Assembly: GCF_000417875.1 (NCBI RefSeq)
Contig: NW_006920872.1
Location: forward strand, 852,594 to 916,593
DNA: 64,000 nucleotides
Source of the DNA: Pseudozyma flocculosa PF-1
Lineage: Eukaryota > Basidiomycota > Ustilaginomycetes > Ustilaginales > Ustilaginaceae
Direction of reading: 5' to 3'
The notes under the pieces are model-generated. The model made no database searches. It saw only the letters and a list, made by a program, of their open reading frames with translations, and was not told where the DNA came from. Every line of letters begins with the position of its first letter. Positions within the stretch are counted from its first letter, which is position 1. This document shows, in pieces, positions 20,555 to 28,222 of the stretch. The position numbers and the translations under genes are program-made.

Positions 20555-21313
20555 CCTCGCCGTGAGATGAAGCACGGATGAAGCATGGCAGCCTCCCTCT
20601 GTTCGCCTGGCAGCGTCTCAACGCTGCCGTCGAGCAAGCTCCTCGGCTGAACGAGCTGGCGAAGCCGTTTCGGGGCGTTGATGGGGGCGGCCGCGTCGAT
20701 GGAGCCACCAGCGACGATGCGCCGAGCCGGCAGCGATGGCTTGCCGGCACGCCCTCCGGTCAGCCCCGAGGTGGTCAAGGTGGGTGGGCGATTGGTCAAG
20801 GTATGTAGCCTGCCTGCTCTCGGTGGGCGATGGCAGTGCACCTCTCTGCTCGTCCCCACCCACCTCACCAAGCTTGCCTTCACTCGACGCCCCCTCGGGG
20901 CGTAGGGCGCGGTCGAGCAGCCGTACGTGGCGATGCTCTGTCTCTCCCGGTGGCGGCAGACTCTCTCGTCGGACAGACGGCCGAGGCCGGCGCGATTCAG
21001 CACAGCCTGCACCGCTCACGTCGTTGTCGCAGCCGTCGAGGCCCTGGTTGCAGCACCGTCAGCATTGCTTGCGTGATCAGCCGGGCCAAGCAGAGGACGC
21101 AGGGCAGCTCGAGTGGCCGGCCGCTCCAGCCAGGAGAGGCGCCTGCGAAAATGGCCGCGGCCGAAATTCAGAGGGCGAGGCTGGCTGTCTGCCCCCTCTC
21201 GCCCTTTCTCGCCTCTCTGCACCCGACCACCACAGCCTCCCTTCCCAGCATCAACGCCCCGACGCCCTTTCGCACACACAGCTCGCCACCAATCACTCTG
21301 AAAGTCGCCCAGC
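20555..21313. other. spacer between the island and array gene A5
   Basis: A divergent spacer between the secreted-protein gene (minus) and A5 (plus). No gene or family relic recognised; the A5 leader is C/T-rich. Confidence 0.45.
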
Positions 21314-21925
21314 ATGGAGTTGGCAGGACAGCTCGAGCGCTGGGACCTCTACGCCGCCTACCGCACAAAGGATCTGCCCGACGGGGGTCGCCAGACAATC
21401 ATCGAGGTCTGCGTGCCTATGACCGTCGACCGCTGGCCCAACGAAGCGCCCCTCGTTCCACAGCTACCTCGTTGGCTCGACCACCGCCTCCGCCTCGACG
21501 CGGCAGAGTTCCTGATCGACGTCTTTCGGTTCCGTCCCTCGGGCCTCGACGGCCAGATGACTGCATTCAGCCAACAGGTCGTCGACATTGTCATCACGCC
21601 CGTCTTTGTCCCCTATCTGTCCTTCAGCAGTGTGGACCCGGGCGTCGTACTGGAAGCGTTCGAGTCTCGCGAGCTCTGCGCCGCCCTGCTGCACCATGTC
21701 GACCACCACGACATTCTTTCGACCTCCTTGGGAAGCCTCAAGTACCAGCTCTACCTCGCCGAACCGGCAAGGCAGCACATCGCCGAGCTCGCGGGTCGTA
21801 ACGCTGGGAAGTGGCGCAGAAAGCTCGATCTTCTCAAGACCCACGCCGCCTGGTTCCAGGACGAGATTCTGCCCGAGCTTCTCGAGGTGCGCGGCATGAA
21901 GCGCAAGGCCCGCCGAGGCCAGTGA
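21314..21925 (+). CDS. Small array protein A5 (unknown family)
   Basis: 203 residues, single exon, starting cagcATGgag. Core features are TIIEVCVPM (28-36), LPRWLDHRLRLD (51-62), DVFRFRPSGL (69-78), GQM, VVDIVITPVFVP, then a variable loop (about 110-140) and YQLYLAEPARQH. It finishes with an amphipathic helix and a basic tail. It is nearest to A4 although 7 kb of unrelated sequence separates them, so the island was probably inserted after the A4/A5 duplication or carried between them. No signal peptide or known domain. Confidence 0.85.
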   Translation: MELAGQLERWDLYAAYRTKDLPDGGRQTIIEVCVPMTVDRWPNEAPLVPQLPRWLDHRLRLDAAEFLIDVFRFRPSGLDGQMTAFSQQVVDIVITPVFVPYLSFSSVDPGVVLEAFESRELCAALLHHVDHHDILSTSLGSLKYQLYLAEPARQHIAELAGRNAGKWRRKLDLLKTHAAWFQDEILPELLEVRGMKRKARRGQ

Positions 21926-23013
21926 AGGGTCGGAGCAAGGAATGCGTCGGTGGCCTGCAGCGCTCGTGTTGCCGTCTTCCGCCCTTTCCGGACCTGGGTG
22001 AGTTCGCTCGAGGTCGCAGTCGCTCGCAGCACACCCACACCGGCTGACTCGACTCATCTCTTCGACATCTTAGGCGCATTTTCTACCTGCGCAGAGCGTC
22101 TCGCACCCCTACATATCCGTCACCAAGCACTGTTCCCCTCACCACGATTTCCTTCGCGCCTTTCACGCCGCGCAACGGTCCCTCGCGACGACCTCCCCGC
22201 AGCCTCGATCGATGTTGTCGAGCACTCGAGCAGCGACGGGCCACAGGAGATCGAATGAGCAGCAGACTTTCCGCACCTCGGGCAAGCCTTTCGACTTTCG
22301 AGCAACCTCGGTCGATGAGTTGCTCCTGACCTCGCCAGTCTGTCGCAACCCTTCACCATCCCTCCAAGTCTTTCGAGCCATCCTTCCCACGCTCGTTCCG
22401 TGTCGCAAAAGCCTGAAACCGTCATTGTCTCGCAGTCGTCGCGCCCGCTGCACTCGCTCCACGCTTGCCGGTCCTGGACTGCAATCAGAGTGGCTGCTCG
22501 GGATTCCTCTCGAAAGCATATCGGGGGCCGATTCCAGCGTTGCTGCTCATGACAAGATGGGTTTTGGACGAGCCCGTGTGTGCGTGCTTGTCGCCACTTT
22601 GGCAAGCGGCGTTCAGTCCAGAGCTCAGGGGCGAAGCACGCAGACCGACGAGAGCCCGGCGTCGGCTTGTTTCGATTCCTCGCCGCCATGGTCAGCCTAG
22701 GCTGTTCAGCGGCCGAACGGTTCTCGAGCCATGGAAATGGCCATGGCCAACGGGAGCCAGGTTCGCCCGTGTGCGGAGCAGGTGGCAGGGCCGCCGCCGC
22801 TCAGCAGCAGGGGCAAGCAGCCAAAAAAGCGGCAGGCAGAAAAGGCGCGCTTGCTGGCGACAGTTCCTCGTCCTTCCTTTCCACCACCACCGCCTCCACC
22901 ACGACCGCCTTCACCCACACCTATTCGTGCGGCCCCTCTTTGTCTCCGCACGTGCACGGCAGCATCGAGCCAGACACCACCTCCACCGCCGCCAGGACTC
23001 GCATCTCCCCATC
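21926..23013. other. array spacer A5-A6
   Basis: No gene recognised. A low-complexity frame (Pro/Ser) leads into the ATG at 23014 and probably is the leader of A6. Confidence 0.45.
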
Positions 23014-23613
23014 ATGTCCATGTTCCTGCCCGAGGGTCCCGTCGTCACCCTGCCGTCGCAGCCTCCCCCCAGCGGCACGACCCAGATCACCCTCATCGAG
23101 GTCTTGCTGCCCGTCTCGATCAATCTGTCCAGCCACACCCTGTCAGCTCATCGTCCCCGATGGCTCGACCCGTACCTCGATCTGGACAAGGGCAAGTTCC
23201 TCCTCGACGTCTTCCACTTCAAGCCGGTCGGCTGCGATGCCGAAGCCGTGCCTCAGAGCCATGCGCACCTCGTCAGGGTCCCCATCAGGCCCGTGTGGTT
23301 CTCGAGCACCTCGCGCGAGGAGGTCGAGAATTGGATCCTCGCCTACCCGAGCCGCAGCGTCGCGATCGCCTGTCGAAGCTACCCGAGCGCCACCAACGTC
23401 CTCAGGACCCAGCTGCACGACGTCGAGCACGAGCTGTACCTTGCCATGCCGTCTTGGCAGGAGCTCAAGAAGAGGGCAGAGGGACTGGCAAGGCAGTCGC
23501 GCCCCGACCTCGAGAACCTCACGGCTTGTGCGCAGAGGTTCCAGCAGCAACTGCGCACCTTTTTCGAGGGCGGCAGCCGTCAGTCGAGCGTCTCTGACCT
23601 CGGCCATCGCTAG
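23014..23613 (+). CDS. Small array protein A6 (unknown family)
   Basis: 199 residues. The frame is open upstream, but the ATG at 23014 (atcATGtcc) matches the relatives and places RWLD at 49-52. Core features are TLIEVLLPV, PRWLDPYLDLD, LLDVFHFKP (64-71), a strand VRVPIRPVWF where others have ITPVFVP, and ELYLAMPSW in the C-terminal third, then a long amphipathic helix. More diverged than A4/A5. No signal peptide or membrane helix; function unknown. Confidence 0.8.
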   Translation: MSMFLPEGPVVTLPSQPPPSGTTQITLIEVLLPVSINLSSHTLSAHRPRWLDPYLDLDKGKFLLDVFHFKPVGCDAEAVPQSHAHLVRVPIRPVWFSSTSREEVENWILAYPSRSVAIACRSYPSATNVLRTQLHDVEHELYLAMPSWQELKKRAEGLARQSRPDLENLTACAQRFQQQLRTFFEGGSRQSSVSDLGHR

Positions 23614-24745
23614 CCTTGCAGCTCGACCATGGCAGACGGCAATCTAAGCGGGCGTCCACCCTCAACTAGCCTGGCCCAAGCTACAACACTCAGCACGTGC
23701 CCTTGTGAGTCGTGTCCGAGCCTCGACGTCGCCACTCTCGACGCTCGCTCGCTGACCCTGCCTGGTCGTATCGGTCCTCCCAGCACAGATGATGCAAGGC
23801 ACCGCATCAGCAAGCCACATGCAGCAACTCAAAGCGTCTCAAAGCCAAGCCGAAGCAGCAGCACAGCGAATCCAAGTCCCTCCTCGATCGGCCTCGAGCC
23901 AGGCCACGCCACTCAATTTCGATGTTCACAAGAGGCTTGGTCGATATCCGTCGTCCGACTCTCCTTGATCGCCAACGCAGCACTCCTCCCAGTCAGCTCT
24001 ACGAAATCACCTCACGTGTACCCTTGCGGGTAGCTCCAATCGCGACCGGCCTGCACCGCCTCTTGCGCTGCGCCCACCACGATATGCAACGTCGGCCCAT
24101 CCAGTATTTCCGGGTGTGAGGATATCTTCGGCGTCGTATCTCGCCTCACGAGAAGTCTGGTGCGGCAGGCCAGAGCGAGAGCTGTACGACATGCGTTAGA
24201 GAGGACCGCACAAGACCGGTAAGCCACAGCCGGGTGGCACGCCGGAGAGCAGGACAGCCTTCGCCGAATCCTACCTGCACTCGGCGTTGTGGCCGCGGTG
24301 GCTGCCCGGCTTTTAGTCGCGGCCCACACTCTTCGGCGAACGAAGGTTTGCATCCAAGGTTCCACGTTCCGGGGCGTAGCTGCTGCGCAGAAAGCGTGCG
24401 CGGTCGATTGCCACTGGATGCCCAGCTCGACGGGAGGAGCGCAGCCGTCGACGACCGCATGGGTCACCAACCGAGTGCTCGCACGCAGCCTTTGCGTCGC
24501 CCGCTGTGTGGCACTTGGCAGGTTTTTGCCAGCGTTGTGGTAGGCCAAGCGTCGCAGCCGGCTACACAGTACCTGAAAGACATATAAAGGACGACTCTCG
24601 ATGTGTCTCAGGCAGTCCGGAGCCCTCCTACCGACGCCTTCATTCCCACTCGACCACCCATCAAGACCGTTCACCCGCCTTTTCTCGCTTCTCGCAGTGC
24701 AACCGCTGGCCTTCAGTCTTCGCCTATCCGCTTTCGCTGCCTACA
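23614..24745. other. spacer between subfamilies A and B
   Basis: No convincing gene on either strand. A TATA element sits near its right end. Confidence 0.45.
24583..24590 (+). promoter_or_regulatory. TATA box of array gene B1
   Basis: TATAAAGG about 160 nt before the ATG at 24746, with a C/T-rich leader between. Confidence 0.55.
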
Positions 24746-25351
24746 ATGACCGTCACCACCGACCCCACCTGTCTCCACGGCTTCCGCGTCGTGATCAACC
24801 ACGAGCTGTTGCTGCATTCGCGAGCCCAAGTGATCATAACGATCCCGGTGACCATCGACAAGCTCTCGTCCACCGTGCGCGCCCACCTGCCCCGCTGGCT
24901 GGAACCGAAGGCCGACTTCGACGTCCTCTATTTCGCCCACAAGGCCCTCGGCCTCCCCTGTGGCCTCGAGCTGTACCACCCCGAGCTGTACTCGACCGTC
25001 GGCATGCGCAAGAGGGAGCGCGAGGTCGGAATTGTCTGGAACGTCCACTTCGCCATCGCCAACGTCGTCGAGCAGGACTCAGACCGCTACGGCACCGTGC
25101 TGCCTTACTGGGACCGCAGGACCGTCCTCGACACGCTCCGTGCGCAGAAGCTCGACGACGACTGCTTCGTGCAGCTGCCTTGGCTTAAGTCCAGGCAGCC
25201 CTGGAACAGCTCGACCTGGATCCTCAGGAGCATCGTCCACCGCATGGAAAAGGCGATCAACAAGCCGGAGATGGAAATGGTCTCCGCCAAGTTTGAGGAG
25301 GATCTCGTGTCTGCCACGGCGGCCTGGCGCGACCGCCTCAAGAGCTGCTGA
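24746..25351 (+). CDS. Small array protein B1 (subfamily B, intact)
   Basis: 201 residues, single exon. The N-terminal half matches subfamily A in order and spacing: VIITIPVTI (29-37), LPRWLE (48-53), then FDVLYF. After that it has its own signature: KALGLPCGLELYHPELY, WNVHFAIANVV, YGTVLPYWDRR, LPWLKSRQPWNSS and a C-terminal helix ILRSIVHRMEKAI. It is the only intact member of subfamily B here, followed by two broken copies. No signal peptide, membrane helix or known domain recognised. Confidence 0.8.
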   Translation: MTVTTDPTCLHGFRVVINHELLLHSRAQVIITIPVTIDKLSSTVRAHLPRWLEPKADFDVLYFAHKALGLPCGLELYHPELYSTVGMRKREREVGIVWNVHFAIANVVEQDSDRYGTVLPYWDRRTVLDTLRAQKLDDDCFVQLPWLKSRQPWNSSTWILRSIVHRMEKAINKPEMEMVSAKFEEDLVSATAAWRDRLKSC

Positions 25352-25890
25352 AGACGCTAAGGCCGGACCTTGCCCGGGATGGTGAGTAGGTGTCGGCTCC
25401 GCGCCAAGTTCGTGCGAGGTGGACTTTTGCTTACGGACGACCTCGTCCGGGCCCAAGAAGCCCTGTCTCATTCTTCAATTGTCCCATCTAGTTGGTAGCA
25501 CCGTCTCAAAAGCAGGGGCTTGAGCTGGCCAACGCCCCGACGGTTTAAGGCTTGGAGCTAAGCTCGTGCGCCGCGCTGACCATGTGCTGGCCACTCCGCC
25601 GCCCCCGGTGCCCCGAGAAAACGGGGCGAGAGGCCGGGGAGTCAGCCACATGGTTGCTTCTCGCTCTCGTCGACCTCATTTTCGTCGCGGCACATCGACC
25701 CTACACGATCTTCTTGGTCGTGTTTCCTGCTCTTCCCTCTTCCCTCTTCTCTCGTCGCTTCTATCATTTCCTCGCCGTCCTACTGCCACCTCCTCTCTCA
25801 CTCGGCTCTGCCGCATCGCTTCCCTTTGAATCGCTTTTCCTGCCCTCTCGACCACCCTCGGCGCCGTGCCGACCGCATCAATCTGCCACG
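25352..25890. other. array spacer B1-B2
   Basis: Spacer with a C/T-rich leader just before the broken copy B2. Nothing else recognised. Confidence 0.45.
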
Positions 25891-26504
25891 ATGGCCACCT
25901 TCGTCGACTCGGGGGTCTTGCGCGACTTCAAAGCCCGGATTACTCCTAGAGGCCAGCGTCCAGACCCGCGCGACCATCTTTTTGTCACTATTCCGGTCAC
26001 CTTCGCCTATCAGACCGGCACAGTGCGAGCTCAGTTGCCGACCTGGCTCGAAGTCGACGGTGGTTTCGACGTGCTCTACTTTGGAAAAAGGCCTTGGGGC
26101 TGCCGAGCGCTTTGGACCTCTACCACCACGAGCTCTGGTTAACTCACAAGGGCAGGGAGGCTCGCGAACTTCGACTCCAGTGGGATCTCGAGTACGTCGT
26201 CACCAGGATCGCCAGGGTCGATAGCGAAGAGTACGGCACCAAGCTCCCTTTCTGGGATGGCAAAGACGTCGTCATGATGCTCCACAAGCCACCAAACAGC
26301 ACCGGCCGCATCGTCCTCCGCAGACCTCTCTGTTGCTACCACTGAGGGTCATCTTTCTTCATCCTGCGAAGCGTCGTCGCACGGATGGAGAGAGCTATCG
26401 ACAGAAACGCGCGCAAATCGGTCTTCAAGGATTCCGAAAAGGCCATCAGGACGGCCACCCAGAAGTGGCTGGAGATCCTGGAACGTGCGAAACAGCAGGA
26501 GTGA
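25891..26504 (+). pseudogene. Broken subfamily-B copy B2
   Basis: Starts at an ATG in a good leader and reads family sequence (FVTIPVTFAYQTGTVRA, LPTWLEVDGG, FDVLYFGK). The frame is lost at the five-A run near 26086-26090, where the relative has one more base. Subfamily-B sequence then continues in the next frame (LGLPSALDLYHHELW, VVTRIARVDSEEYGTKLPFWD). Around 26310-26345 the frame is disturbed again, with a stop at 26343. A last matching segment (ILRSVVARMERAIDR through KWLEILERAK) ends at 26502-26504. At least two frame lesions, so a pseudogene unless one is a sequencing error in the homopolymer. Confidence 0.8.
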
Positions 26505-26835
26505 TCCTCCGCAGACAACGATGGACGGCCGCATGCACATTCCCAGGCTATCGTTGGACGACAGAGGCAGTCCAGCTCGTAACATGGCGATCTATAGACG
26601 AAAGCAGCGGCGGGTGGCGTCCAGCGGCCCTGACAAGACACCGGGCGCAGCATCGGCTGCGCGCGCGACCGCTTCGTTTCGTCGACAAGAGCAAAGACAA
26701 CGCGGCGCCCCTCGTTGAAGCTCAAAGTCTGACCAGGCTTTGTCAAGGAGGCGCTTGACCAGCCGAGCACACTGCCAGTCCATCCACAAACCTCTAAGTG
26801 GGCGGCGGAAAGCGACCGTCCTGGTGGGTTGACAC

Positions 26836-27153
26836 GTCGAGGTCGCCGTCAACAGGATCGTGGCCGAGGATGGCGAAGAGCTCGGCACACAGCTGCCCTT
26901 CTGGGACACCGCCGAGGACTCTGAGGCACTCTTTGCTCACTGCGCCGGAAACACATGGGCTTTTCTCCCATCGCTGCCCTTCCGACAGCCCTGGATGGCG
27001 TCTCAGCACGTTTTCCGCACGGTCGTCGAGGATATCCAGCGGGCCGTGGCGGAGAAGGAACGAGTCGACGCGTGCGACGAGCTCGACTGGGCCGTCCAGA
27101 CAGCGGCACTCGAATGGCGCGGCGCTCTCCGCAGGTCTGACGTCGCAGCGTAG
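26836..27153 (+). pseudogene. 5'-truncated subfamily-B copy B3
   Basis: Family sequence begins abruptly at VEVAVNRIVAEDGEELG, just after a stop codon, corresponding to about residue 95 of B1. It continues LPFWDTAED, LPSLPFRQPWMAS, HVFRTVVEDIQRAV and a C-terminal helix to a stop at 27151. The first half, including the WLE region, is absent. The remainder is open without lesions, so the truncation may be recent. There is no plausible start codon near the left edge. Confidence 0.7.
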
Positions 27154-27398
27154 TGAGCTCGTCGCTCCAATCCAGCGAGCTAGGGAACGATCGGCAAGTC
27201 AACAGGAGCGGGTCGACTGCGGGAGCCTACCGAGAAGAGGCCCTCAAACGGGGCGCATCAGCCGGTACATCCACACGACCCTCGCCCTCTTCGACATGCT
27301 GCAAGAAGGTTGAGTCTGCTTGTTCGACTCGAGCTCGCGACACGGCCATATGGATGGTGGCCACGGTGGTGAATGGTGGACGGCGTCGGCACGATTGA

Positions 27399-27443
27399 AG
27401 TCGAGGTCGAGGTCGAGGTCAAGGTCGAGGTCGAGGTCGAGGT
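27399..27443. repeat. (AGGTCG)n hexanucleotide repeat
   Basis: Seven units of AGGTCG/AGGTCA in tandem, in non-coding DNA next to the truncated copy B3. Confidence 0.85.
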
Positions 27444-27538
27444 CCGGGCGGGCAGCGCAAGGTGAAACGAGCAATCATGTTTTTGTGCACCCAAGTGCTT
27501 TTTTTGCACGTAGTAGTCTTCTTTTAGGCCAAAAGTAG

Positions 27539-27573
27539 AATTCAAAAAGTCGAAGAATCAAACTTTTTCGAAG
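27539..27573. repeat. imperfect hairpin in AT-richer block
   Basis: TTCAAAAAGT and ACTTTTTCGAA form an imperfect inverted repeat with a loop of about 12 nt. It lies in a block that differs in base composition from the flanks. Confidence 0.5.
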
Positions 27574-28222
27574 GGCCAGACTTTGTCCGCGGTGGGCAAG
27601 GCTGGTTGGACCCCGTTGTGACCCTAGCCCCTCCTCGAAAACTGCCCATTTCGGGGGGTCAACCGGTGATGCCTCAAATCCGAGACTCGAAGGAGAAGAT
27701 TGTGATGGCGAAAATCTGAAACTTTCCGCGCATGCCCGATTCGGGTGTCTGCTTGACTCGGTCAGCGTTGCAGCCCCGACGCCTGGCCGCTTTGTGGCCG
27801 TGGCAGCCCCTGAGTGGCGGCGATCGGATCGGCTTGCGTCGGCCCGATGCATTGTCGTGCCAGTTGCGCCCACCCGCCGGTCAGGCCAGGCCAGGCCAGA
27901 CCAACACAAGCCTCACCGCCGCCGCTGGCCCGCAGTGTTGACCGCCTTGCTTCATCTTTGGATGACGACGACCACCACCACCACCCCCTCTTGCCACCAT
28001 CCTCGCACCCAAGTCAGAGTCGCGGCAGCGCAAGCACAAGGGCCTCGGGAGGCGTCCACCTGCCTCTCGACATCATCCCTCGCACCAGCACCGCCTCCCC
28101 GCCCAGACTGCCTGCTCTCAACCACAATGGCCACCTAGTCGCAGCGACCACCCCCGCCTTTCGGTCGTCTACGCAGCGCTTCCGAGGCCAGGCTGCACCT
28201 CTGGCCCCAAGTCAGCGCAGCC

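Larger units (their letters stand above)
27154..28222. other. distal boundary of the array
   Basis: Contains a hexanucleotide repeat, then a conspicuously AT-richer block at about 27.47-27.76 kb with short inverted repeats, then GGCCA-type repeats and a CAC-rich leader before the ATG at 28223. No gene recognised. Confidence 0.5.
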
